The notes beneath the pieces were generated by a model. It was not told where the DNA came from. It saw nothing but the letters and a program-made list of their open reading frames with translations, and ran no database searches. From the NCBI GenBank assembly GCA_964348095.1, contig CAYGBK010000057.1, positions 1 through 64,000 of the forward strand: DNA of 64,000 nucleotides, given 5' to 3'. Positions 40,875 through 50,120 of the stretch are shown one piece after another; the stretch's first letter is position 1; the number at the start of each line of letters is the position of its first letter. The stretch is from WVXP01 sp964348095 (GTDB lineage Bacteria > Desulfobacterota > BSN033 > WVXP01). A program made the position numbers and the translations under genes.

Positions 40875-42944
40875 TCATTCTGTCACGATTCTTGAGAAGT
40901 CGGCAATACGAGAAAAAAGGTCAGCGATCTGACCAAGAAGGGCAAGACGGTTATCTCTGATTTTTGCGTTCTTATCCATCACAAGGACACTGTCGAAAAA
41001 CCGATCCACCGGTTCTTTGAGTCGAGTCAGCTCTACCAGCGCCTTCTCATAATCTCTCCCCCCGAGACGTTTGTCTAGCCGACCCTTTACCTCTAAAAAA
41101 GTCTGGTGGAGCCCCTGCTCAGCGTCGTCCTTGAAAAGTGACTGGACGGCTTTTCGACGGGGCGATTCCCGACTGATATTGACAACCCTTTTGAAGGCCA
41201 CAGCAAGGGGAGCGAACTCCTTTCTTTTTTTCATCGCTGCCAGGGCAACAATTCTATCATGGCAATCAACCACATTGTCGAATCCAGCCTCCACAACTGC
41301 CTCCACAATATCGTAGGAAATATCCTTGGATATCAAAAGATTCTGAAAACGCTGTTTGAAGAACCCAAGAACTGACCGCCCGACCTCCTGAGGCGACAAT
41401 TCGAGCTTTTCCCTGAGCCCCTTAAGGCTCTCGCTGACCATTTGCCCTAGAGCGACTGGGTATCTCTTGTCGAGAAGGATATTTAGAATCCCCAATGCCT
41501 GTCTACGCAATGCGAAGGGGTCGCCGGCGCCTGTTGGTATCAATCCGACACCGAAACATCCGACGATTGTATCGAGTTTGTCCGCAACACTGATAAGATC
41601 AGCGATTGGAGATGAGGGCAGCCGATCTCCGGCAAAGGCGGGAAGATAATGCTCATAAATCGCATCGGCCACGTCCCTCGTTTCACCTGAAAGAAGTGCA
41701 TACTCTCTCCCGATCACCCCTTGAAGACTGGGAAACTCTCCCACCATTCCGGTTACCAGGTCAGCCTTGCAGAGGAAAGCGGCTCGACCCACGGACCCTT
41801 CGAGTTCAGGCTTCACTTTCTTCGCCAGAAAACGGGACAGAGCTCGAAGGCGCATCACTTTCTCATAGGAGGTTCCGAGCTTCGTCTGGAAGATGACATC
41901 CTTGAGATTTTCGACTTTTTCGTGGAGGGGAGTCTTGGTGTCCTCATCAAAGAAGAACCTGGCATCTGAGAGTCTGGCTCGCAAAACTCGTTCATTCCCC
42001 CTCCTGACGACATTCATGTCGACGCCCTCGGTATTACATACACACACAAAGTGTGGTAGGAGCTTCCCCTTCGCCGTCACCACGGGGAAATATCGCTGAT
42101 GGTCCTCCATGGCATGGACAATCACCTCTTTGGGCAGGGTCAAGAAGTCTTTCTCAAAATCCCCCAGAATAATCACGGGGTATTCAACCAGATATGTCAC
42201 CTCCTCGAGGAGTTCTCTATTCTCTAATACTTTCCCCGACACCTCTCGTGCTACTCCGTGAATCCCCTCCTCGATCAGGCGTCTCCTTTTCTCAGGATCA
42301 ACGATCACTGAGGCTTGGCGGAGCTTTTTCAGATAGTCTTGAAACCCTTCTACTTTGAAACTTCCGGGACTCATGAATCGGTGCCCGTATGTCACCGCTC
42401 CACTCTCGACGTTCTCAATCTTGAAAGGAACGACGTGACCGCCAAAAAGGGCAAGAATCCAATGTATAGGCCGCACAAATCTGAGGGCTGAGCTACCCCA
42501 CCGCATCGATTTCATAAAAGAAAGAGACGTAATCACTTTGGGAATACTCTTCCGGAGGACATCGGCTGTTTCTCCTCCCCTGTATCGCCGCACGGCACAA
42601 AGGTATTCGCCTTTCTCAGTGCTAACCGTCTCCAGGTCTTCGACTCGAACCCCCTGCGCTTTAGCAAAGCCCTGGGCCGGTTTCGTTGGATTGCCTTTCT
42701 CATCAAAGGCCACATGCTTGGGGGGGCCTACCTTTCTCTCTATGGCATCCTTCTGAAACTCGGCGACATTATCTACCCACAGGGCAAGACGCCTGGGAGT
42801 TCCCAGGGCACGAGCCTCCCCAAAGCTAACCTCTACGGCCTCAAGCTCTTTCTCCATGAGAGATGCTAGGTCTTTCAAGGCTTTTGGAGTGAATCGAGCG
42901 GGAATCTCTTCAGTTCCGATCTCAAGAAGGAGCTCTTTTCCCAT
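40875..42944 (-). CDS. glyS: glycine--tRNA ligase beta subunit
   Basis: The 689-residue beta subunit of the bacterial alpha2beta2 glycyl-tRNA synthetase. It starts MGKELLLEIGTEEIPARF, the usual GlyS opening, and has VGPPKHVAFDEKGNPTKPAQ, SMRWGSSALRFVRPIHWILA, EDHQRYFPVVTAKGKLLPHF and VAFKRVVNISRE in the anticodon-binding part. Earlier in-frame starts (42989) add a non-conserved leader. Located downstream of glyQ on the same strand; the 160 bp gap between them is rich in short repeats of GGAGT/ACTCC. C-terminal end is complete. Confidence 0.95.
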   Translation of the reverse strand: MGKELLLEIGTEEIPARFTPKALKDLASLMEKELEAVEVSFGEARALGTPRRLALWVDNVAEFQKDAIERKVGPPKHVAFDEKGNPTKPAQGFAKAQGVRVEDLETVSTEKGEYLCAVRRYRGGETADVLRKSIPKVITSLSFMKSMRWGSSALRFVRPIHWILALFGGHVVPFKIENVESGAVTYGHRFMSPGSFKVEGFQDYLKKLRQASVIVDPEKRRRLIEEGIHGVAREVSGKVLENRELLEEVTYLVEYPVIILGDFEKDFLTLPKEVIVHAMEDHQRYFPVVTAKGKLLPHFVCVCNTEGVDMNVVRRGNERVLRARLSDARFFFDEDTKTPLHEKVENLKDVIFQTKLGTSYEKVMRLRALSRFLAKKVKPELEGSVGRAAFLCKADLVTGMVGEFPSLQGVIGREYALLSGETRDVADAIYEHYLPAFAGDRLPSSPIADLISVADKLDTIVGCFGVGLIPTGAGDPFALRRQALGILNILLDKRYPVALGQMVSESLKGLREKLELSPQEVGRSVLGFFKQRFQNLLISKDISYDIVEAVVEAGFDNVVDCHDRIVALAAMKKRKEFAPLAVAFKRVVNISRESPRRKAVQSLFKDDAEQGLHQTFLEVKGRLDKRLGGRDYEKALVELTRLKEPVDRFFDSVLVMDKNAKIRDNRLALLGQIADLFSRIADFSRIVTE

Positions 42945-43104
42945 TGTGACCCAAAACCTTCTAAATGCTGGTATGGAGTGCCAGAACATTGGAGTAATGG
43001 GTCAAAAAACAAGTCCTGCAACTGCTGAGTGTTCCTTCACTCCAGTACTCCATTGCTACAAAAGCTAACACTCTGCAATTTCTGAGAAATCCAATTAGTT
43101 AATC
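42945..43104. other. glyQ-glyS spacer with short inverted repeats
   Basis: The spacer carries TGGTATGGAGTGCC, CATTGGAGTAATGG and CACTCCAGTACTCCATTG, direct and inverted copies of a GGAGT-type unit. Such units often mark dispersed repeats, but no full second copy is seen in this window. Confidence 0.4.
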
Positions 43105-43983
43105 CTAATCTTTAAATCTGTTCAGAAGAGGGTAGCCCATGGACTCACGCTGTTTCAGATAGCCCTCGGCACACCGTCCTGCTAAATCTCTCACCCGGTG
43201 GATAAAACCGGTTCGTTCGGTGACGCTAATGGCTCCACGGGCATCTAGGATGTTGAAGGTGTGGGAGCATTTGAGACAATGATCATAGGCTGGCAGGACA
43301 AGCCCTTTGTCTACGAGTCGGGAACACTCACCTTCAAATAGATCGAAGACCTGAAAAAGCATCGCCGTGTCTGCCATTTCAAAATTGTAGGTGGAGTACT
43401 CAGCTTCACGACGATGATAAACGTGGCCGTATCGAATCCCCTCGGTCCAGATTAGGTCGTACACGTTATCGACCTCTTGAATATACATGGCAATCCGCTC
43501 AAGACCGTAGGTTAGCTCCACAGATACGGGATTCAAATCGTACCCCCCGGCCTGTTGAAAATATGTAAACTGGGTGATCTCCATCCCGTCAAGCCAAACC
43601 TCCCACCCGAGGCCCCACGCTCCAAGGGTCGGTGCCTCCCAGTCATCCTCAACGAATCGAATATCGTGAGCGAGGGGATCTATGCCCAAACTCAGGAGAC
43701 TATCCAGATAAATATCCTGAACCTCTAGGGGGGATGGCTTTAGAATGACCTGATACTGATAGTGCTGCTCGAGGCGATTCGGGTTGTCCCCGTAACGACC
43801 ATCGGCGGGCCGCCTGGAGGGCTCGACATAAGCGACCTGCCATGGCTCAGGTCCAAGAACACGAAGAAATGTTGCCGGGTTCATCGTCCCAGCGCCGACC
43901 TCTGTCTGATAGGGTTGCCAAATGATGCATCCCCGTTTCGCCCAAAACGTTTCGAGAGTCAAAATCACATCCTGAAAAGTCAC
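43105..43983 (-). CDS. glyQ: glycine--tRNA ligase alpha subunit
   Basis: The 292-residue catalytic alpha subunit. The GTG start gives MTFQDVILTLETFWAKRGC, the standard GlyQ N-terminus, and GAGGAG lies 7 bp upstream; a longer frame from 44019 adds non-conserved residues. Conserved segments are QPYQTEVGAGTMNPATFLR, YVEPSRRPADGRYGDNPNR, LQHYQYQV-like EQHYQYQVILKPSP, and DIRFVEDDWEAPTLGAWGLG. Works only with GlyS. Confidence 0.96.
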   Translation of the reverse strand: MTFQDVILTLETFWAKRGCIIWQPYQTEVGAGTMNPATFLRVLGPEPWQVAYVEPSRRPADGRYGDNPNRLEQHYQYQVILKPSPLEVQDIYLDSLLSLGIDPLAHDIRFVEDDWEAPTLGAWGLGWEVWLDGMEITQFTYFQQAGGYDLNPVSVELTYGLERIAMYIQEVDNVYDLIWTEGIRYGHVYHRREAEYSTYNFEMADTAMLFQVFDLFEGECSRLVDKGLVLPAYDHCLKCSHTFNILDARGAISVTERTGFIHRVRDLAGRCAEGYLKQRESMGYPLLNRFKD

Positions 43984-44231
43984 TGAACGACTCCTCGGCT
44001 GACGGAAGACAGAGATCACCTGTCAGCGATAGACTTAGTCCACAGCTCTCTGGGATAGCGTGGCACCAACCAACGGAACATTATGTGGCCCCTTGGGAGA
44101 ATCCGTCTCAAAGAGCTGCTGACCGGTGAGCCGTGGCAACTTTTCAAGGGGACTCCCTGATCCCTGTCCATTGGTGAACCGGCTTTTCCTAAGTCCTGGG
44201 AACAGATCTCTAACACTTTGCCCCTAGCCTG

Positions 44232-45002
44232 TCAAGACGGAACGCCTTGCCTGACGCTTTCCAGAAATCGGAGAGACTTCAACTCGCGATTGAGATAATG
44301 CTGAATAAACCGAGGCAAAATCTCTCGGCTCTCTGTGAGGGAACGGGGTGAGAATCTCACACGGTGAATCTTAGAAAGATCTGTCCCGGCTAGTTTCTCC
44401 AAGACTCTTACTGTTCCCATGGTGAGTGTGAGAAAATCTGCACCTGTCGGGCAGCACTTCTCACAGAAGATACCCCCCCGAGCCAAGACAAAATAGATAC
44501 GGTCGAGCTGATCGAGTCCTCTCCTGCAGTGAGTGCAAGAATCAAGGTTAGGTCGGTATCCCAGCAGAGAGAGAAGGCGAATTTCAAAGATCCGCAACAA
44601 TTCTTCTTTCGGCTCCATCCTGTCGACTATGGATAGAAATGCTCTTAGCAGGTTGAAGAGACCTTGATGTGCCTGCCCTTCCCCAACCATGGCGTCAACC
44701 AATTCGACAAAGTAACTCCCATAACCCATCTTCACGATATCGCGGCTCAAGCCAGGATAGAACTCTATGACATCGCATTGATCGATTCTGCTAAGGGATC
44801 GATCCTCTTTCTCAAAGAAATGGATCCTCACATGGCAAAACAAGTCGAGGCTATTGCTGAACCGTTTCCTGCTCCGGCGAGCCCCCTTTGCTATTCCCTT
44901 CATCTTTCCGTGTTCGAGGGTGAAAAATGTGACGATTCGGTCCGACTCTCCATAGTCGAATGATTGAATCACAATTCCCGTGGCGCGTTTCAACGGCATC
45001 AT
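44232..45002 (-). CDS. recO: DNA repair protein RecO
   Basis: Loads RecA on gapped DNA in the RecF pathway with RecR. 256 residues: an N-terminal OB fold (ATGIVIQSFDYGESDRIVTF, KGIAKGARRSRKRFSN), a helical part, and a zinc-finger with CTHC and CEKC (about residues 153-156 and 178-181). It lies between lolA and glyQ on the same strand, a common order in deltaproteobacteria. The C-terminus FIQHYLNRELKSLRFL is standard. Confidence 0.95.
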   Translation of the reverse strand: MMPLKRATGIVIQSFDYGESDRIVTFFTLEHGKMKGIAKGARRSRKRFSNSLDLFCHVRIHFFEKEDRSLSRIDQCDVIEFYPGLSRDIVKMGYGSYFVELVDAMVGEGQAHQGLFNLLRAFLSIVDRMEPKEELLRIFEIRLLSLLGYRPNLDSCTHCRRGLDQLDRIYFVLARGGIFCEKCCPTGADFLTLTMGTVRVLEKLAGTDLSKIHRVRFSPRSLTESREILPRFIQHYLNRELKSLRFLESVRQGVPS

Positions 45003-45266
45003 TCACCACAAAATAGACAGAATTATTTCAATTCTTTACCGCTCTATCCGGTGAGACTGTGATGTTCTGGCGAGAAGTCTGGAGTCAGTATGAAAAAGAC
45101 TACACAAGACGCCTTCAAGATCCTACAGGTTGTCGAACACTCATGAGACTTTTCTCTCTGCCCACCTGACCACAATTCTTAAAAGTCCCAGGAAACAGCG
45201 GGATAGATACGTCATAGTTGGAACACATGGGGACGATGGGTGACGCTCAATCTGGACCTATTCTGA

Positions 45267-45935
45267 CTACTGACTCGTGTTGCCTGAATTCCTGATAACC
45301 TCAGTTCCTGGAGGGATTATAAAGGTAAACAGGTGAGTCGGCAACTTCCGATTGACACGAATACGTTTGAAGTGAATGAGCGTTGGGTTTCCGTATGCGT
45401 CGTGGAATTCCGCTCGACGAACATAACTCGTCTTTTGATCAACTGTCAGAATCAGCCGATCCATCATCGCATGGGGTCTCTTGGGAGTCAGCTCTATCCG
45501 ATAGCCATTTCGAGTCTCGTCCACTTCCTGCTCCCACTGGTGAACGTCAAAATCCCTAGTGAGGTCACCTTCGCCGACAAGGAAAGCCAGGAAGAGTCTT
45601 TCCTTCTCCCGATCCACATCCTCAACAATCACCTGATTCTCCTCGGGTTGGTAAAACCAGAGTGTCTTGCCGTCGCTCACCCACGTGTTCTTTGGGGATG
45701 TGGTGTACTCCCACCGCATGAGGCCTGCCTTTTCGAAGTAGACCTTTCCTTTAGTGATCCGAGTTTGGCCGAGCATCTTGTTGGTCGATTCCTGAACGAA
45801 ATCTGCTGTTAGGCTCGAGATTCCCTCGTACTCCGACTGAACCCTCCCGACGACCTCACCCGTAGTCAGGGCCATGCAGTCACCGATGGAAATAAAGAAA
45901 AACAAGATCGATAAGAGCGTCAATCGCTGTGTCAC
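45267..45935 (-). CDS. lolA: outer-membrane lipoprotein carrier LolA
   Basis: Periplasmic chaperone that carries lipoproteins from LolCDE to the outer membrane. 222 residues with a signal sequence of about 22 residues (MTQRLTLLSILFFFISIG). Conserved features are SLTADFVQES, GKVYFEKAGLMRWEY, WVSDGKTLWFYQPEENQVIV and the C-terminal FTFIIPPGTEVI. GTG start. Located downstream of ftsK on the same strand. Presence of LolA supports a Gram-negative cell with outer membrane. Confidence 0.92.
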   Translation of the reverse strand: MTQRLTLLSILFFFISIGDCMALTTGEVVGRVQSEYEGISSLTADFVQESTNKMLGQTRITKGKVYFEKAGLMRWEYTTSPKNTWVSDGKTLWFYQPEENQVIVEDVDREKERLFLAFLVGEGDLTRDFDVHQWEQEVDETRNGYRIELTPKRPHAMMDRLILTVDQKTSYVRRAEFHDAYGNPTLIHFKRIRVNRKLPTHLFTFIIPPGTEVIRNSGNTSQ

Positions 45936-46052
45936 GTAAACCCCCGCCCCCTAAACTCGGGACAAAGTAAACTCTCAGACCCGATTCCGGATGGACCTCC
46001 TTGTCACCGTCCAGTTTTTCCTAGGAATTGACAGCGAGAAGCCGCAGCCCCA

Positions 46053-48275
46053 TTATACCTTGTTAATCAAGACCTCTCTAGGTTTCACTCCGTCTGACGG
46101 GCCGACGACTCCCTCTGCTTCCATGCGCTCAACAATCCTGGCTGCTCGGTTGTACCCAATACGGAAACGCCTCTGAATCAACGAGATAGAAGCCTGGCCA
46201 GTTTCAGCGACAAAATCGACAGCCTCATCATACTTCTCATCGTAATCCTCTTCATCTGCACGGGCATCCCTTGCCCGCTTCTCTTCAATAATGGACGTGT
46301 CATAATCGGGTTTTCCTTGTTTCTTCAAAAAATCGACAACCCTTCGTATTTCGACCTCCGAAAGAAAGGCGCCGTGGACACGCATCATTTTTGAGCTTCC
46401 AGGGGGAAGAAACAACATGTCACCGTTGCCCAAAAGATGCTCTGCCCCGATCGTGTCCAGAATGGTCCTCGAATCTATCTTTGAAGAGACCTGAAAAGAA
46501 ATCCTAGCAGGGAAATTTGCTTTGATAATGCCAGTGATCACATCGACTGAGGGTCTCTGGGTAGCCAGTATCAAATGAATACCCACCGCCCGTGCCATCT
46601 GAGCCAGACGGGTGATAGCCTCCTCCACTTCTCGTGAGGAAACCATCATCAGATCGGCAAGCTCGTCGACCACGACAACGATGTATGGCAGCCTTTCAAG
46701 CTCCTCTACTCCCCCCTTTTCTTCCTCCTCGAGCATATCGCCACGTTTCCTATAGACTTGACTCACCCCATTCTTCTGGCGTTTCTCCACATGCCTGTTA
46801 TACTGGTCTATGTTTCGAACACCGCTCTCGGCCAGGATTTCGTAGCGTCTCTCCATTTCATCGACCAGCCAGCTCAAACCAAGGGCAGCCTTCTTCGGAT
46901 TCGTAACCACCGGGAGCAGGAGATGGGGAATTCCTTCGTATAGGGAAAGTTCTAACATCTTCGGATCGATCATAAGGAAACGAACCTCTTCAGGCTTACA
47001 TTTAAAGAGAATGCTGCAAACCATCGAATTGAGAAATACACTCTTGCCTGACCCTGTTGATCCAGCCACCAAAAGATGGGGCATCCGAACGAGGTCGATC
47101 ACACTAGGCTCCCCAGAGATACCTACCCCTAAACAGATGGAGAGTTTTGTTCTCGATTCCTTGAATTCTTCAGACGTGACGATCTGCTGGAGGTGGACCG
47201 TTCGCCGCACTTTATTCGGGATCTCGATTCCCACAACGGCCTTCCCCGGGATAGGAGCGACAATTCGAATGCTCACAGCACTGAGGGCGAGCGCCAAATC
47301 ATCGGCCAGACCCACGATCTTGCTCACCTTCACCCCTGGAGCCGGTTCGAATTCAAAAAGAGTGATCACGGGACCAGGCCGAACTTCCACGACCTTTCCC
47401 TCAACCCCGTAGTCCTTTAGTTTCTTCTCAAGGATCTCGGAGTTCATGATAAGGCTCTGCTTGTCCACCTTCACCCCATCATCACTCGGTGTGTCGAGAA
47501 GAGATACAGGAGGAAGATGGAACAGACCCTCCGCCTGCAAAAACTCAAATTCCTCTTGGAGTAGGGGGATCTCTTCTTGCCTCCTGACCCTCGGAGACAC
47601 CCGCACTCGCGTCACCTCCTCACCTCTCTCCTTACGGCGAGATTTCTTCTCCACCCCCACTCGCCTCTCCCTCCCAATCTGCTCAAGGCGAACCATCACA
47701 AGAATTCGAGCTCTCCGCACCCCGTCTTTCACTAACTGGATCAGATCGACAGAGAGCTGTGACAAGGACAGGCCTGTCGCCATCACGGTAGATAGAATCA
47801 GGAGGAAAATGATGAGGGAAGAAGTGCCAAAGCGGCCCAGATAGGCCAAGGAGGCTCCAGAGAGCAACTCTCCAAAAGCACCGCCGCTAATCACCTCCTG
47901 GCCTTGTATAACTACGTCCTTCATCCACGTTCCAAAACCGAGAGAAAGAGACAGAACGAGAAGGACAACGCCTCCCGCCCTAACGACAATCTGACCACCC
48001 TTTTTTCGGAGAAAGACCAAGAGTGCAACCCATACAAATCCGGGCGGAAGCAGGTAGGCGGCAAGTCCAAGAATCTGCATAAAAAGATCTGCCCCATACG
48101 ACCCAGCAATCCCTGCGAGATTGTGAATCTCCCCCTCTTTCCCAATATGTTCAACATTGAGGGAAGGATCCGAAGGGTGATACGAATAAAGGGCCACCCC
48201 GAGAAAAAACGCAACACCAAGCAAGATAAGGCCAAGGATTTCGGATCCTATCCCTTTCTCTCTATGATCATCCAT
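46053..48275 (-). CDS. ftsK: FtsK/SpoIIIE DNA translocase
   Basis: Septal DNA pump that clears chromosome termini at cell division. 740 residues. About four N-terminal membrane segments (ILGLILLGVAFFLGVALYS first), a short linker, then the motor: Walker A VAGSTGSGKSVFLNS near 397, Walker B IVVVVDELADLMM near 536, and RITFQVSSKIDSRTIL-like ISFQVSSKIDSRTILD. The C-terminal winged-helix gamma domain (LIQRRFRIGYNRAARIVERM) reads KOPS sites and contacts XerD. The linker is much shorter than in E. coli FtsK, the usual length in this phylum. Its ATG lies 10 bp behind the plsC stop. Confidence 0.96.
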   Translation of the reverse strand: MDDHREKGIGSEILGLILLGVAFFLGVALYSYHPSDPSLNVEHIGKEGEIHNLAGIAGSYGADLFMQILGLAAYLLPPGFVWVALLVFLRKKGGQIVVRAGGVVLLVLSLSLGFGTWMKDVVIQGQEVISGGAFGELLSGASLAYLGRFGTSSLIIFLLILSTVMATGLSLSQLSVDLIQLVKDGVRRARILVMVRLEQIGRERRVGVEKKSRRKERGEEVTRVRVSPRVRRQEEIPLLQEEFEFLQAEGLFHLPPVSLLDTPSDDGVKVDKQSLIMNSEILEKKLKDYGVEGKVVEVRPGPVITLFEFEPAPGVKVSKIVGLADDLALALSAVSIRIVAPIPGKAVVGIEIPNKVRRTVHLQQIVTSEEFKESRTKLSICLGVGISGEPSVIDLVRMPHLLVAGSTGSGKSVFLNSMVCSILFKCKPEEVRFLMIDPKMLELSLYEGIPHLLLPVVTNPKKAALGLSWLVDEMERRYEILAESGVRNIDQYNRHVEKRQKNGVSQVYRKRGDMLEEEEKGGVEELERLPYIVVVVDELADLMMVSSREVEEAITRLAQMARAVGIHLILATQRPSVDVITGIIKANFPARISFQVSSKIDSRTILDTIGAEHLLGNGDMLFLPPGSSKMMRVHGAFLSEVEIRRVVDFLKKQGKPDYDTSIIEEKRARDARADEEDYDEKYDEAVDFVAETGQASISLIQRRFRIGYNRAARIVERMEAEGVVGPSDGVKPREVLINKV

Positions 48276-48284
48276 CGTATCGCC

Positions 48285-48995
48285 TCAACGTGCCTTGGTG
48301 CCTTCAATGGCCTCTTTGACATTATCCATGAGACTGTCTCGGTCAGCCATGCTCTTGTCATGTGTTGAGATTGGTTTGCCGATGGCTATTTCGATCTCTC
48401 CAGGTTTCAGTCGAAAGGAATCCCTAGGAAGGACTTCCCGGCTTCCCCGAATTGATATGGGAATGATGGGAACACCAGCCTTGATCGCTAGGGTGAACCC
48501 ACCCTTTTTGAAGGGATGGATCTTCCCGTCAGGGCTCCGTGTCCCCTCAGGGAATATCAACACGGAGGCACCCTCCCGGATCTTGGTTACTGCATTTTCG
48601 ATACTTTCGAGAGCCTTTTTCTTGCCCCTACGGTCAATGCTAATATAACCGGCGGCTCCCATCGCCCATCCAAAGATGGGTATTCTGAACAACTCCTCTT
48701 TGGCCAACCATTTGAAATGAATGGGCAGATAGGCCAGCAGAGCGAAGATATCAAAGGCTCCCTGATGGTTCGCCATGAGGATATAAGGTCTTCCTCTGTC
48801 AATGTGGTCTACACCGGATAGCACCACATGAACTCCGCTGCTCCTTGTAATCAGCCATCCCCAAGCTCGTGCATAGTTGTGGACAACTCTCCCTTTGAGA
48901 TCAAAAGGAAACGTCAAGAACCCCAGCGTCGACAACACGATAGTGCTGACAACCAGGCAGATCAGTCCGAGAGTTGTCCAAAGAAGCCTTTTTAT
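48285..48995 (-). CDS. plsC: 1-acyl-sn-glycerol-3-phosphate acyltransferase (PlsC)
   Basis: Inner-membrane enzyme that acylates lysophosphatidate. The motor of the active site, NHQGAFDIF (HX4D), is present, followed by FPEGTRSPDGKIHPFKKGGF and VPIIPISIRGSR. The first canonical start is GTG at 48938, but in-frame codons just upstream encode KRLLWTTLGLICLVVSTIV, which is the hydrophobic N-terminal segment normally found in PlsC. That segment begins at an ATA codon overlapping the cooC TAA, directly behind a GGGGGGAAGAG ribosome-site-like run, so an AUA start is suspected. The coordinates assume it; the conservative version runs 48285-48938. Confidence 0.8.
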   Translation of the reverse strand: MKRLLWTTLGLICLVVSTIVLSTLGFLTFPFDLKGRVVHNYARAWGWLITRSSGVHVVLSGVDHIDRGRPYILMANHQGAFDIFALLAYLPIHFKWLAKEELFRIPIFGWAMGAAGYISIDRRGKKKALESIENAVTKIREGASVLIFPEGTRSPDGKIHPFKKGGFTLAIKAGVPIIPISIRGSREVLPRDSFRLKPGEIEIAIGKPISTHDKSMADRDSLMDNVKEAIEGTKAR

Positions 48996-49768
48996 CTCTT
49001 CCCCCCCATACGGTCAGCAATCATCCTGACTTCCTTTCTTATGTTCTCATCGAGATCGTACGGGGATACCCCGAGGCGGTCCGCTTCCAGGACCTTAGCG
49101 CTAAAGCTAAGGTACCCAAGGATCTCAAACTCACCTCCCAGATTCTCCTCGATGATTCGCCTGTCTTGTTCCGATGTGATTTTGTTCCCAACAACGTAGA
49201 TTGTCGTGATTCCGAGATCCTTCGCAAGCCGCTTGATCTGCTCTGCCGTTCCGAAGCTTCTCAAACCCGGTTCGACAACGACGGTAAAGGTGTCCATGTA
49301 ACCCGTCGATCCTCGACTCAGATGTTCTAAGCCTGCTTCCAAATCAACAATAACCGCTTCATCCCTGGCTACAAAAAGGTGACTCATCAGATTCTTCAGA
49401 AGAACATTTTCAGGACAGAAACAGCCGCTCCCCCCGGACAGAACGCCTCCCAGGACCAAGAGTTTGACCCCTTTGTGATTCACACTATACTCATCAGGTA
49501 TATCATCCACCTTCGGGTTCAACTTGAACATTCCACCAAATGTCCCTTTTTTGCTGGCAGTCCGTTCCTCAACAAGATCGGTCCTTTGAGCAAGGGGAAT
49601 CAATCCTGAAAGCGCCTCTTTTGGGATCCCAAGAGCCGAGGCTAGATTCGCATCCATATCAGCATCAATAGCGAGGACTTTTCTCCCCTCCTCAGCAAGA
49701 AGACGAGCCATCACTCCCGCCAGAGTGGTTTTGCCAACACCGCCTTTTCCGGAGATCGCGACCTTCAC
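48992..49768 (-). CDS. cooC: CooC-type nickel-insertion ATPase (MinD/ParA-like)
   Basis: P-loop ATPase of the MinD family that helps insert nickel into CO dehydrogenase. 258 residues. The deviant Walker A motif is SGKGGVGKTTLAGV (residues 6-19) with the signature Lys, switch I is VLAIDADMDANLASAL, and the nickel-binding CxC lies in SGCFCPENVLLKNL (Cys116, Cys118). VDLEAGLEHLSRGS and VVEPGLRSFGTAEQIK follow the CooC rather than the ParA pattern. No CO dehydrogenase gene is in the window. It lies upstream of plsC and ftsK, overlapping the plsC reading frame. Confidence 0.9.
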   Translation of the reverse strand: MKVAISGKGGVGKTTLAGVMARLLAEEGRKVLAIDADMDANLASALGIPKEALSGLIPLAQRTDLVEERTASKKGTFGGMFKLNPKVDDIPDEYSVNHKGVKLLVLGGVLSGGSGCFCPENVLLKNLMSHLFVARDEAVIVDLEAGLEHLSRGSTGYMDTFTVVVEPGLRSFGTAEQIKRLAKDLGITTIYVVGNKITSEQDRRIIEENLGGEFEILGYLSFSAKVLEADRLGVSPYDLDENIRKEVRMIADRMGGKR

Positions 49769-50120
49769 TATGGCCTCCTAGAAGCTATCTAACACGGCCC
49801 CTAGACCTTGTCAAGCAAGGCACGGCGCGCTTTTCACCGTAATCCGTCCGTTGATTCAGTCCCAGGTTCGATGTGAGAGGCTTGGGAAACTGGAGAAGGG
49901 AACTCTAAAACAAGAGTCTTTGCTTCTAGTCCGTTGTCCGTATTTCGTGGCATGAAGATTAGGATTTACGTATCCACGGCTATTCAGGTAACGGGCCCAG
50001 GGCGTTTCATTTTCAATCGAATGACGTGAATAGTAGTTACAACTGACCACTGACAACCGACAATTGACAGCACCAACAAAAGCTTCTGAGCAGTAAAGAG
50101 CGACTTTTCTGAGAGCTCTC
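49769..50120. other. intergenic region with repeat family A copy 2
   Basis: 352 bp between the aminotransferase stop and cooC start. Most is taken up by the repeat (49935-50094). Nothing else is recognised. Confidence 0.5.
49935..50094 (-). repeat. dispersed intergenic repeat, family A, copy 2
   Basis: Reverse complement of the copy at 22334-22501, with best conserved blocks CATTTTCAATCGAATGAC and CCACTGACAACCGACAATTG. It lies 28 kb from copy 1 in the opposite orientation. Confidence 0.7.
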
